A stretch of 64,000 nucleotides of DNA from Halomonas sp. CH40. GTDB taxonomy: Bacteria > Pseudomonadota > Gammaproteobacteria > Pseudomonadales > Halomonadaceae. The translations under genes were made by a program, and so were the position numbers. Below are positions 41,709 to 49,622 of the stretch, piece by piece; positions within the stretch are counted from its first letter, which is position 1, and the number at the start of each line of letters is the position of its first letter. Under the pieces are notes generated by a model that was not told the origin of the DNA, did no database searches, and was given only the letters and a program-made list of their open reading frames with translations. Where the stretch lies: the NCBI GenBank assembly GCA_041875495.1, contig CP112982.1, forward strand, positions 2,294,001 through 2,358,000, in the 5' to 3' direction.

Positions 41709-41957
41709 TTGCCTCCTCCCCAGAAAGAAACGGTCTTATCCAGCTGTCTGATTATAGCCACAAAAAAACCCGCCAAAGTGTGCTTCTGTGAGAGGCATGG
41801 CGGGTATGTCATCAGAGTGGATGTAAAACACTTGCTAAAAAAGTAACCCGCCGGTTTGAGGATGCTGCAAAGAACAGAGCCTTGGCGGGTTTTGTTGCAG
41901 AAAATCATAGACGGTGATGCCCATATTATCAACTGCTTATTCAGACGGTTTTTCATC
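41709..41957 (-). mobile_element. Candidate 249-bp insertion (MITE-like) between hsdM and hsdS
   Basis: The segment is bounded by an 8-bp direct repeat GTCATGCC (41701-41708 and 41958-41965). Removing it with one repeat gives hsdM and hsdS overlapping as ATGA, the normal arrangement. Near the ends are imperfect inverted sequences (minus strand AAACCGTCTGAATAAGC, and AAACGGTCTTATCCAGC from the other end). It contains two hairpins with the same arms, ACCCGCCA/TGGCGGGT (41768-41805) and AACCCGCC/GGCGGGTT (41845-41891), each followed on the minus strand by T-runs, and a TATAAT box (41751-41756) facing hsdS. An 86-codon ORF (41702-41962) spans it but has no recognisable family. Confidence 0.45.
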
Positions 41958-41958
41958 G

Positions 41959-43935
41959 TCATGCCGATAGCTCCTCAATCATCTGCTTGATCTTGTCGGT
42001 GCAGACTTTGAGGTCGGCGTCGATTTCCTCCAGCGGGCGCGGGGGCGTGAACTGGTAGAAATGGCGGTTGAAAGGAATCTCGAAGCCGACAATGCCGATG
42101 CGGCCATCCAGCTCGTCGCGCTTGTTCTCGTCTATCCAGGCATCGGGTACGTGGGGCTTCACTTCCCGATCAAAGTAGGCGTAGACCGACTCGCCATAGG
42201 GCACGTTCTCGTTATCGCGCAGGCCGCTATCGGGCTCCGGGTTGCCGTGTTTGTCGAGGCAGATATCTGAGTCCGGGTCACGCTCGAATAGCGCATTGAG
42301 AATGGCCTTTTGCACTGGCACGCCGACCTTCAGCCCTTCGGCCTTGAGGGCGTTTTTCAGCGCCTTGGTGAAGGCATCGCGGTTGGTATAGCGCTGTTCA
42401 CCCAGGCTTTCACAGGCGGTTTTAAGCGCGGCTTGCTCGGCGTCCGCCAGCTTCTGAATAGGCTTCTCGTCATCCAGCCGGGCCAGGCGCTCGGCACTGG
42501 CTGCAAAGTTGAGGCGTAGCGGCCGTTCGACAGTAATCCGCCGATAACCAAAGGTTTCTACCGGGAAGAGCTTACTTTCATCGGTTTCTTCATAGGCGCC
42601 ATACAGGCGCACGATATCGTCAATGTTGCGGTCGGTGATGTATTGGCGCTTGCTGCCCAGCGACTTGCGCATTTTGCTGGCCCGGCCGGTGGCGTTGATC
42701 AGCTGTACCTTGCCCTTACGCTCGGCGGGCTTGTCGTTGGAGAGCACCCACACATAGGTGGCAATGCCGGTGTTGTAGAACATATCGGTGGGCAGGCCGA
42801 TAATGGCATCGACCAGATCATGCTGTAGCAGGTAGCGGCGGATCTCGGATTCGCCACTGCCCGCCCCGCCGGTAAACAGCGGCGAGCCGTTAAGGATGAT
42901 GCCGATCCGCGAGCCGCCATCCTGACGGGTACGCATCTTGGCCACCAGGTGCATCAGAAACAGCAGCGAGCCATCGGAAACCCGCGGCAGGCCAGGGCCA
43001 AAACGGCCGTCGTAGCCGCGCTGTTTATGCTCATCGGCGACCTGCTTCTGCACCTTTTTCCACTCCACCCCAAACGGCGGATTGGACAGCATGTAATCAA
43101 AGCGCTCGCCCGCCAGTTGGTCGTCAGAAAGCGTATTGCCCAGCTTGATCTGCTCGACTTCCTGGCCCTTGACCAGCATATCGCCTTTGCAGATGGCGTA
43201 GGATTCCGGGTTAAGCTCCTGGCCGTGCAGCGAGACGGTCACGCCCTGGCTGACCTGCTGAATATAGTCGTCGCTCTCGGAAAGAAACCCGCCGGTGCCC
43301 GCTGTCGGGTCATAAACGGTGACGATACTGTTGGGCGTGAGTTTTTCTTCCTGGCCGGTCAGCACTAGTGAGGTGGTCAGGTGGACGATATCGCGGGGCG
43401 TGAAGTGCTCACCAGCAGTCTCGTTGGAGCTTTCAGCAAACTTGCGAATCAGCTCTTCGAAAATGCCGCCCATGCCGTGGTTGCTGACCCGCGCCGGGCT
43501 CAGGTCAATTACCGCGAACTGCTGCACCACCTTGTAAAGCAGGTTATTGGCGCTGAGCTGCTGAACAAAGCTCTCAAACTCGAAGTGCTCGAAGATCTCC
43601 CGGGCGCTGTGGCTGAACGACTGCACGTAGCTCATCAGGTCATCGCTGGTCTGGGTGTCGGACAGCGACCCCAGCGCCAGCGGTGAGGCATTGAAAAACG
43701 GCTGATCCGCGGCGCGCAGTAACAGCTTTTCGCGCACGGCTTCCGGTTTATGCTGATGGGTGTCGGCAGCGGCCAGCACCTCGGCCTTGGTGGGGGCCAG
43801 CACACATTCCAGACGACGCAGCCGGGTAAACGGCAGGATGATGCGGCCATACTGGGACTGTTTGAAATCGCCGCGCAAAAGATCAGCGACCGACCAGATA
43901 AAGGCCGCCAGCTGAGAGTGACTTTCCGTGTTCAC
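41959..43935 (-). CDS. hsdM: Type I DNA methyltransferase, M subunit
   Basis: A 658-residue N6-adenine methyltransferase subunit. An N-terminal helical domain is followed by [12 protein letters not shown], the SAM motif [10 protein letters not shown] (208-217) and the catalytic motif NPPFG (285-289). A C-terminal extension of about 150 residues ends in helices that contact HsdS. The gene is intact. It is the first gene of the hsd operon, with a 158-bp upstream region. Confidence 0.95.
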   Translation of the reverse strand: MNTESHSQLAAFIWSVADLLRGDFKQSQYGRIILPFTRLRRLECVLAPTKAEVLAAADTHQHKPEAVREKLLLRAADQPFFNASPLALGSLSDTQTSDDLMSYVQSFSHSAREIFEHFEFESFVQQLSANNLLYKVVQQFAVIDLSPARVSNHGMGGIFEELIRKFAESSNETAGEHFTPRDIVHLTTSLVLTGQEEKLTPNSIVTVYDPTAGTGGFLSESDDYIQQVSQGVTVSLHGQELNPESYAICKGDMLVKGQEVEQIKLGNTLSDDQLAGERFDYMLSNPPFGVEWKKVQKQVADEHKQRGYDGRFGPGLPRVSDGSLLFLMHLVAKMRTRQDGGSRIGIILNGSPLFTGGAGSGESEIRRYLLQHDLVDAIIGLPTDMFYNTGIATYVWVLSNDKPAERKGKVQLINATGRASKMRKSLGSKRQYITDRNIDDIVRLYGAYEETDESKLFPVETFGYRRITVERPLRLNFAASAERLARLDDEKPIQKLADAEQAALKTACESLGEQRYTNRDAFTKALKNALKAEGLKVGVPVQKAILNALFERDPDSDICLDKHGNPEPDSGLRDNENVPYGESVYAYFDREVKPHVPDAWIDENKRDELDGRIGIVGFEIPFNRHFYQFTPPRPLEEIDADLKVCTDKIKQMIEELSA

Positions 43936-44038
43936 GGTGCGTCTCCACGTCTAAGAACAATGAATGATAGATGACAACATCATACACAGCTTGACGATAG
44001 GGATCAGCGGGCCGTCGATAAGTGCCACTGGTTCAGGT

Positions 44039-44064
44039 TGTGGGGCTACGACTATCGCCCCACA
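44039..44064 (-). terminator. Possible terminator between the copG-like gene and hsdM
   Basis: An inverted repeat TGTGGGGC/GCCCCACA with a ten-base loop. A further copy of the arm (GCCCCACA at 44073-44080) could pair instead. On the minus strand it lies just after the DUF411 gene, in a stretch with TTTTTG runs, so it probably ends the metal-handling transcript before hsdM. Confidence 0.5.
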
Positions 44065-44093
44065 AAAATATAGCCCCACACAAAAATGCTTGA

Positions 44094-44537
44094 TTACAGC
44101 GTCATGAATGGCTCGTCTTGCTGTTGTGTAAATGCGTATACCTGATAGGGCTCACTTTGTGGCCCCGGCATCCCCGGTGTGCCAGTTGGCATACCGGCTA
44201 AGCCAATACCGTCAATATCAGGCTGTTGGTCAAACAGTGCCGTAACGGCTTCCACCGGAACATGCCCTTCTATCCAATATTTTCCCAGCTTAATGGTGTG
44301 GCATGAGCCCAGGCCATGAGGTACGCCCGCTTGCTGCTTGACACTACCCAGTTCAACGTCATCTACAACGGTTACGTCAATGCCCTGCGCTTCAAGGTGG
44401 CGCGCATAGGCATCGCAGCAGCCACACTGAGGGTTTTTATACAGCGTGGCTTCTGCTGGCAAGGCCGCCTGGGCAGTTGCCGCCCCTAATAACATGGAGC
44501 CAGAAAGCAAAAGCGTGGTGGTCATACGTCGCATCAT
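44094..44537 (-). CDS. DUF411 periplasmic copper protein (CopG-like)
   Basis: A 147-residue exported protein with a signal peptide ending near AQA-A (residues 22-25). The family motif KNPQCGCCDAYARHLEAQG gives C38-G-C40-C41, and the conserved GSCHTIKLGKYWIEGHVP follows. In Pseudomonas, CopG of this family binds copper through the CxCC motif. TAGGAG lies before ATG. It is the last gene after a small membrane protein and a Met-rich Spy-like protein, all copper-type neighbours. Confidence 0.85.
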   Translation of the reverse strand: MMRRMTTTLLLSGSMLLGAATAQAALPAEATLYKNPQCGCCDAYARHLEAQGIDVTVVDDVELGSVKQQAGVPHGLGSCHTIKLGKYWIEGHVPVEAVTALFDQQPDIDGIGLAGMPTGTPGMPGPQSEPYQVYAFTQQQDEPFMTL

Positions 44538-44546
44538 GTTTGGCTC

Positions 44547-44681
44547 CTAACGTGAACGGCTGAAGAGATACTTGCCAAGTGCGGCAATCGCAAAGCCAAT
44601 TAACAACAACATGGCTATCGGCATCAACCAGCCTAACCATCCCATTGACCCCATAAAAGCAAAGCAATCGGCATTCATCAT
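44547..44681 (-). CDS. Small single-span membrane protein (44 residues)
   Basis: A short ORF of 44 codons. It begins MMNADCFAFMGSMG, has one hydrophobic helix (WLGWLMPIAMLLLIGFAIAA) and ends with a basic tail (GKYLFSRSR). AGGAG lies ten bases before ATG. It lies 10 bases upstream of the DUF411 gene and 40 bases after the Spy-like gene, all on the minus strand. Such tiny membrane proteins occur in copper clusters; the function is unknown. Confidence 0.65.
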   Translation of the reverse strand: MMNADCFAFMGSMGWLGWLMPIAMLLLIGFAIAALGKYLFSRSR

Positions 44682-44721
44682 GGCGCATTTACTCCTGAAA
44701 CAGAAAGATGTTCAGCCAGGC

Positions 44722-45351
44722 TTATTGCTGGCCTTGGTCATTGAGACCGCCGTGGCCTGACATATTGCCTCTCATCTGGGCGCGTTGCTCATCGGTCAGC
44801 AGATCCTGCATCTGATTACGCATGCGCACACTATCGGCCATCATCTCACCATGCAGGCTGGACATCTGGCCGTGCAGCGCCTTCACTTCCTCTGGGTCTG
44901 GGCGTTCAGCACGCATGAGTTCCATCATGTCATCGCGCATATTCATCATTTCACCCATCCGCTGCAGATGATTGGCACGATGTTCCTGGCGCATTTCACG
45001 CATGCTGCTCCTCTGCTGCTCGTCAAGCATATCGGCCATGCCAGCCATCGATCCCATTCCGCCCATCATGCCGGGGCCCATGCCGTTCATCATGCCACCC
45101 ATCATCATGCCAGAACCCATACCACCCATCATCATGCCAGAACCCATACCACCCTGGCCGTTCATCATGCTGCCCTGACCTTGGTTCCCCATGCCGTGCA
45201 TCATCATGCCGGAACCCATTCCGCCCTGGCCGCTCATCATGCCACCCTGGCCTTGGGTTCCCTGATGCATACCTTGAGCGAGCGCAGCGCCGCTTGCCGT
45301 CGCAAGGCTTGCCACCAATGCCAAAGCCATCATCTTATTATGCTTAATCAT
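44722..45351 (-). CDS. Met-rich Spy/CpxP-like periplasmic protein
   Basis: A 209-residue exported protein with a signal peptide cleaved near ALA-Q (residues 23-26). Residues 26-108 are dominated by Gly and Met, with repeats such as GGMGSGMMM, a copper(I)-binding type of composition. Residues 110-195 form an LTxxQ/Spy-like helical domain (MLDEQQRSSMREMRQEHRAN and LLTDEQRAQMRGNM). It probably binds or chaperones under metal stress in the periplasm. It is divergent from the Grx-MauE/copC/copD operon. Confidence 0.82.
   Translation of the reverse strand: MIKHNKMMALALVASLATASGAALAQGMHQGTQGQGGMMSGQGGMGSGMMMHGMGNQGQGSMMNGQGGMGSGMMMGGMGSGMMMGGMMNGMGPGMMGGMGSMAGMADMLDEQQRSSMREMRQEHRANHLQRMGEMMNMRDDMMELMRAERPDPEEVKALHGQMSSLHGEMMADSVRMRNQMQDLLTDEQRAQMRGNMSGHGGLNDQGQQ
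45098..45151. repeat. 27-bp tandem repeat in the Met-rich gene
   Basis: Two copies of a 27-bp unit beginning CCCATCATCATGCCAGAACC lie head to tail (45098-45124 and 45125-45151). They encode the nine-residue repeat GSGMMMGGM. The unit can expand or contract without changing the frame. Confidence 0.85.
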
Positions 45352-45550
45352 GTTATTTTCTCCCGTTATGTTGCAGGTAAAGAGCTCGCCTTACTCCTGT
45401 TTTTTGTCGATAAAAAGGAAGAAAGCAGAACTACTTTGCACTATCAGCCTACAACCTATGGGCCGCACCAAGGTCAAGAAGAAACGCCATTTAACTATTC
45501 AACATTGCCACAGGTCATTTTTCTGGATCATTTTCAGCTCGCATAAAAAC

Positions 45551-45581
45551 TTGACTTATAGGCAGCCCAAGGCCCTAAGCT
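45551..45581 (+). promoter_or_regulatory. Promoter with a 19-bp spacer upstream of the Grx-MauE gene
   Basis: A -35 box TTGACT (45551-45556) and a -10-like box TAAGCT (45576-45581) are separated by 19 bp, 37 bases before the ATG. A 19-bp spacer is characteristic of promoters activated by MerR-family metal sensors such as CueR. The spacer shows only a weak dyad (TAGG...CCTA), and no MerR-family gene is in the window. Confidence 0.45.
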
Positions 45582-45618
45582 GGTAGATACATCCTTGAGT
45601 GACATCAGGAGGCTGATC

Positions 45619-46374
45619 ATGGCATCCACCACGCCCTCTACGGCGCGCGTTTATCGGATGAAAACAGCGGAGCATATGTGTCCGTTTGGTTTGAAAACGG
45701 TCGACTTGCTAAGGCGCAAAGGTTACCAAATCGACGACAACCCGCTGACCTCGCGCCAAGAGATCGACGCGTTTAAAGAACAGGCAGGCGTTGAGACGAC
45801 CCCTCAGGTATATCTGGGCGATGAACGCATCGGTGGCTATGAAGAGCTGCGTGAGCACCTGGGGATGAGCGTTCCCGATGCTGATACCACCAGCTACAAG
45901 CCGGTGTTGGCGATTTTTGCTACTGCACTGTTGATGGGTTTTGCCATCAGCTGGGCGGCTCAGGGTTCCCTGTTCAGCGCCAGAATGCCAGAATACTTCA
46001 TTGCTACCGCCATGGTGCTGCTAGGCCTGCAAAAACTGCAGGACGTGGAAAGCTTCAGCTCCATGTTTCTTAACTACGACTTACTGGCACAGCGTTATGT
46101 CCCTTATGCATATCTCTACCCCTACGCCGAAACCCTGGCGGGCCTGCTTATGCTCGCTGGCGCCTTGATCTGGCTTGCCGCGCCACTGGCGCTGTTTGTC
46201 GGCACGGTAGGCGCCGTATCGGTGTTCAAGGCAGTGTATATCGACAAACGTGAACTGAAATGCGCCTGCGTCGGCGGTAACAGCAAGGTGCCTCTGGGGT
46301 TTGTATCACTCACCGAAAACCTCGTCATGATGGGGATGGGCCTATGGATGCCATTGCGTATACTGCTTGGATAA
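45619..46374 (+). CDS. Glutaredoxin-MauE/DoxX fusion membrane protein
   Basis: A 251-residue fusion. An N-terminal glutaredoxin-like domain (about 1-85) has C21-P-F-G and the cis-Pro region TTPQVYLGDERIGGYEEL. A four-helix MauE/DoxX-like membrane domain (about 95-250) carries CACVGG at 215-220, a Cys pair that could exchange electrons. It probably relays thiol redox equivalents across the inner membrane. ATG 45619 has AGGAGG upstream. It precedes copC and copD, suggesting a role in copper handling. Confidence 0.82.
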   Translation: MASTTPSTARVYRMKTAEHMCPFGLKTVDLLRRKGYQIDDNPLTSRQEIDAFKEQAGVETTPQVYLGDERIGGYEELREHLGMSVPDADTTSYKPVLAIFATALLMGFAISWAAQGSLFSARMPEYFIATAMVLLGLQKLQDVESFSSMFLNYDLLAQRYVPYAYLYPYAETLAGLLMLAGALIWLAAPLALFVGTVGAVSVFKAVYIDKRELKCACVGGNSKVPLGFVSLTENLVMMGMGLWMPLRILLG

Positions 46375-46461
46375 TGGGCTAATATCTTCAGTCGCTAGTG
46401 TGTAAAAGCTGTTTGAAAAGCATTGCCCCAACAACTCATTACAAGACGCAAGGAATTAAAC

Positions 46462-46830
46462 ATGAGCAATCGCACCAGAATCTTTCCGGCCAGAGCGGCC
46501 TTAGCGTCATTGTTACTGACATTGGCAGTACCGGTACTGGCTCATCAGGAAACCACCGAGACCTCGCCGGAGAATGGCACCACTGTAAACGGGTCTCCTG
46601 AACAGATTGGTGTTGTGTTTGATGGCGTGATGCGGATTACCCAGTTTGAGGTGACAGGCCCTGACGGTGTTGTGCGCCTTGAGAGCCAACCAGGCAATGA
46701 AGAAGTTGAACGCTTTTTTGCCAAACCGCAGCAAGTGCTTCCCGCAGGAGACTACGAGGTCAACTGGCGTGGCCTATCAACTGACGGGCATATGATGTCG
46801 GAGAGCTTCAACTTCTCGGTTGAGGACTGA
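46462..46830 (+). CDS. copC: Periplasmic copper-binding protein CopC
   Basis: A 122-residue CopC-domain protein. The signal peptide is cleaved after VLA (residue 27), which puts H28 at the mature N-terminus as in CopC/LPMO-like copper sites. A second His lies in STDGHMMSE near the C-terminus. The sandwich core begins TSPENGTTV and contains VVFDGVMRITQFEV. ATG 46462 with AAGGA upstream is used rather than the longer frame from 46423. copD starts three bases after the stop. Confidence 0.88.
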   Translation: MSNRTRIFPARAALASLLLTLAVPVLAHQETTETSPENGTTVNGSPEQIGVVFDGVMRITQFEVTGPDGVVRLESQPGNEEVERFFAKPQQVLPAGDYEVNWRGLSTDGHMMSESFNFSVED

Positions 46831-46833
46831 CCT

Positions 46834-47733
46834 GTGGCCTGGTGGTCAGCCATCAAGGAGATCGACGCCTGGAGCGCCATGATGATTGGCGTGGCGGCTG
46901 GGGTCTATCTGAGTGCTCTTATTGCTATGGGAGCAGTGCTGTTTCGTCTGGCGTTTCCGACCCTTCCTGATGACGAGCAAAGGCGTGTCGCCCGTATGGG
47001 CATTATCACCGCCTGGGTGGGGATTGCTCTGGTGATGCTGCAATGGCCATTACAAGCCGGTTACCTGGGAGGCGGCAATATTACCGCTGCCACTGACCCT
47101 ATGCTGCTCGGCATTGTGTTTGAGAGCGCCCAAGGTACCCGCCTGATGCTTTCAGTGATCGGGCTGTTGCTGGTTCAGGCATTTCAGTTTAATCAACCCG
47201 CCCTACCCAAGCTCAATATCAGCCTGAGCCTGGCGGGCATCCTGCTGTTACTGCTGGCATTTACTCAGGTCGGGCATAGCGTGAATTCCCCACGCCTGCT
47301 GCTCGCCGGCTTATTGATGGTGCACCTGCTGGCAGCGGCTTTCTGGGTGGCGTCACTCTGGCCGCTTTACTGCCTGGCAGGCAGCCGTCACGACCCAGCC
47401 AACACTGCGCGAATACTTAGCCGCTTCGGGCAAATTGCCATGGTAGTGGTGGGCTTGTTGGTCATTGCGGGTATCACGCTGGCAGCATGGCTAACCGGTG
47501 GGCCTGTAGCACTATTGACCACCGATTATGGCCAGCTGTTGGCCGGTAAAATAATGATAGTCGCGATACTGCTGCTGTTAGCGGCGGCCAATAAATGGCG
47601 CTGGGTACCCGCCTTTGAACGTGGCGACGTCAACGCTTCCCGGCGGCTACAACGCAGTATTGCCGTAGAGATTCTGCTGGTGATGGTTATCCTGCTGATC
47701 ACCGCCATACTGACAACAACCACCTCACCGTAG
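46834..47733 (+). CDS. copD: Copper resistance membrane protein CopD
   Basis: A 299-residue inner-membrane protein of the CopD family with about eight hydrophobic helices. Conserved His residues occur in the segments TQVGHSVNSPRLL and LMVHLLAAAFWVASLWPL. It is thought to work with CopC in copper uptake or transfer. It begins with GTG at 46834 directly after copC. The csoR-type gene follows 71 bases later. Confidence 0.88.
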   Translation: MAWWSAIKEIDAWSAMMIGVAAGVYLSALIAMGAVLFRLAFPTLPDDEQRRVARMGIITAWVGIALVMLQWPLQAGYLGGGNITAATDPMLLGIVFESAQGTRLMLSVIGLLLVQAFQFNQPALPKLNISLSLAGILLLLLAFTQVGHSVNSPRLLLAGLLMVHLLAAAFWVASLWPLYCLAGSRHDPANTARILSRFGQIAMVVVGLLVIAGITLAAWLTGGPVALLTTDYGQLLAGKIMIVAILLLLAAANKWRWVPAFERGDVNASRRLQRSIAVEILLVMVILLITAILTTTTSP

Positions 47734-47804
47734 CCCTGGCAGTACTTGGCGACGCGTGTGAAGATGTTTCATTTATTCTTTGGGGATAACAGCAGGAGCG
47801 GACA

Positions 47805-48080
47805 ATGACCTCACCCCCACACCAGAGCCATCCTGATATTATCAAACGCCTGAAACGCGCCAATGGTCACCTGCAAAGCGTCACCCGGATGATTGAGGAT
47901 GAGCGCCCCTGCCTCGATATTGCCCAGCAGCTACATGCTGTTGAAAAGGCCATTCAACAGGCAAAACGAACCTTGATACAGGATCATATTGACCATTGCC
48001 TGGAAACCTCGCTGGATGAAATTGACCCACAACAGCAGGTAAAAATAGAGGATTTCAAGGCAATTGTGCGCTATCTGTGA
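47805..48080 (+). CDS. CsoR/RcnR-family metal-sensing repressor
   Basis: A 91-residue all-helical repressor. It has C36, H61 and C65 in the X-Y-Z positions of CsoR (ERPCLDIAQQL and DHIDHCL), plus N-terminal H6 and H9 and H64. C-H-C supports Cu(I) sensing, but the added His residues also occur in nickel/cobalt sensors of this family, so the metal is not certain. AGGAG lies upstream. A matching operator lies in front of the convergent MFS exporter gene. The last ten bases overlap that gene. Confidence 0.88.
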   Translation: MTSPPHQSHPDIIKRLKRANGHLQSVTRMIEDERPCLDIAQQLHAVEKAIQQAKRTLIQDHIDHCLETSLDEIDPQQQVKIEDFKAIVRYL

Positions 48081-49276
48081 ACGGCAGACGTTGCATTGCG
48101 CACAGGCCATAGCCGCATCGCTGCCAGGGTGGAGGCCAAGGCTATCGTTCCCAGAACGGCAAACGCCACCGCCATACCCTGAGAAGCCCCAAGCCAGCCG
48201 GCAAGGGGGTAACCTATCAGCCAGCAGGCATGGGAAAGTGAAAACTGCGCGGCAAATAGAACGGGGCGCTCGTCAGCCTGGCAGGACTGCTTCAATAGCC
48301 GCCCGCTAGGCGTCATGACCATCGACGCCCCCGCTCCCAACACAAACCATAACAACAGCAAGCCATAAAAATCGGGAGACAGCAGCCCGCCGAATAAGGA
48401 AGCACTCATCAGCATCCCCCCGGCCAGCATCACAGCCCTCTGGTTCAACCGTTTGAGCAGGCGAGGCATTGATAGCGCGATCAACATCGAACCACTGCCC
48501 GCCGCCGCAAACGCAATCGCCACATCGGCCTCCCCCGCTTCAAGCACATGGCGCACATAGACCACAGTATTGACAATCTGCATGGCCCCAGCAGAGGCGA
48601 CGGCCATATTCAGCGCCAATAAGCCTCTTAACCTGGGGGTACGCAAATAGATACCGATACCCTGGGTCAATCGCGCCCACACGCCCCCGACTACCTTGGC
48701 TGGTGCCTGTGATGAGGGCAGCGAAACACTCACCACCAGCAGCGCCGACAGCATAAAAGCAGCGGCGTTAAGCACGAATAACGCATTAAACGACATGACC
48801 GCCAATAACATGGCAGCAGACAGCGGGCTCAACAGATTTTCCAGGTCATAGGCAAGGCGCGACATGGAAAGCGCTTTAGTATAACGACGCTCATCTTCAA
48901 AAATATCGGGGATAGTCGCCTGAAACACGGGGGTAAATCCCGCTGAAAACGTATTAAGAAGAAAAATAAGCACGTAAACCTGCCATACCGCTGTGACAAA
49001 CGGCAAGCTGACCACCACCAAGGCGCGCATCAGATCGAGCGCTACCAACAGCGCACGCCGCGGCAGCCGGGTGGCGTAAGCGCCTACTACAGGGGCCACT
49101 CCCACATAAGCGATCATCTTGATGGCCAGTGCGGTACCCAACACCTCACCCGCACGGTTTCCCGCCAACTCACTGGCCAGCAAGGCAAGCCCTACGGTGG
49201 TCAAGCCGGTACCGATCAGGGCAATCACCTGTGCCGAGAAAAGATGGCGATAGCGCTTATCCTGAAAGAGTTCCAT
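48071..49276 (-). CDS. MFS exporter, probably under control of the CsoR-family repressor
   Basis: A 401-residue major facilitator with 12 hydrophobic helices. It resembles the MFS_3 branch that includes NreB-type nickel exporters and EntS (LFSAQVIALIGTGLTTVGLA at the N-terminus; a DLMRALVVVSLPF segment after helix 3). The His-rich tail of NreB is absent, so the substrate is open. ATG 49276 with AAGGTG upstream is preferred to 49300. A CsoR/RcnR-type palindrome lies 69 bases upstream. Confidence 0.82.
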   Translation of the reverse strand: MELFQDKRYRHLFSAQVIALIGTGLTTVGLALLASELAGNRAGEVLGTALAIKMIAYVGVAPVVGAYATRLPRRALLVALDLMRALVVVSLPFVTAVWQVYVLIFLLNTFSAGFTPVFQATIPDIFEDERRYTKALSMSRLAYDLENLLSPLSAAMLLAVMSFNALFVLNAAAFMLSALLVVSVSLPSSQAPAKVVGGVWARLTQGIGIYLRTPRLRGLLALNMAVASAGAMQIVNTVVYVRHVLEAGEADVAIAFAAAGSGSMLIALSMPRLLKRLNQRAVMLAGGMLMSASLFGGLLSPDFYGLLLLWFVLGAGASMVMTPSGRLLKQSCQADERPVLFAAQFSLSHACWLIGYPLAGWLGASQGMAVAFAVLGTIALASTLAAMRLWPVRNATSAVHR

Positions 49277-49344
49277 GGCACACCTTACGCGAACAAACAC
49301 GCCTGCCTGTGGCCTGCTTGCCCCATTATGAGTAAACGTCGTTT

Positions 49345-49363
49345 TATCCCCCCTAGGGGGATA
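49345..49363. promoter_or_regulatory. CsoR/RcnR-family operator upstream of the MFS gene
   Basis: The palindrome TATCCCCCCTAGGGGGATA has perfect 8-bp arms (TATCCCCC/GGGGGATA). G/C-tract palindromes flanked by AT are the known operator form of the CsoR/RcnR/FrmR family. It lies between the MFS start and 49622. The rest of 49277-49622 holds GC-rich hairpin sequences and a 46-codon minus-strand ORF (49372-49512) without a ribosome-binding site; nothing else was recognised there. Confidence 0.7.
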
Positions 49364-49622
49364 TCAACAGCTTAACAATGATGGGGAGCAGGAACAAAGG
49401 CTTGCAGCATATGAAAGCGCAGCGGTAGCCACAGCGCTGAACATATTCCGTCCCGCTGGAAACAACGGGGCGGCGCTGTCGGGTGCCGCCGAAGCCGCCA
49501 CCGGCAGGCCATAATCACATTGATAATCAAAAAGATAGCCAAGCTCCGGGGAAGCCTGTCATTTTACCGTCACACCTATGCCGCATGATTGTCACTTTAG
49601 GTTAAGCGGGGCAGGTACCAGC

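Noticed and set aside
41702..41962. An 86-codon ORF with ATGA overlaps to both hsdM and hsdS, as a real gene
   Set aside because: The overlaps are explained by insertion of a segment with an 8-bp duplication at the former hsdM/hsdS junction, and the peptide has no recognisable family; it is reported as an insertion instead, with limited confidence.
44785..45546. A His-rich plus-strand ORF antisense to the Met-rich gene
   Set aside because: The His runs are the reverse complement of ATG-rich Met codons; the minus-strand protein has a signal peptide and a Spy-like domain.
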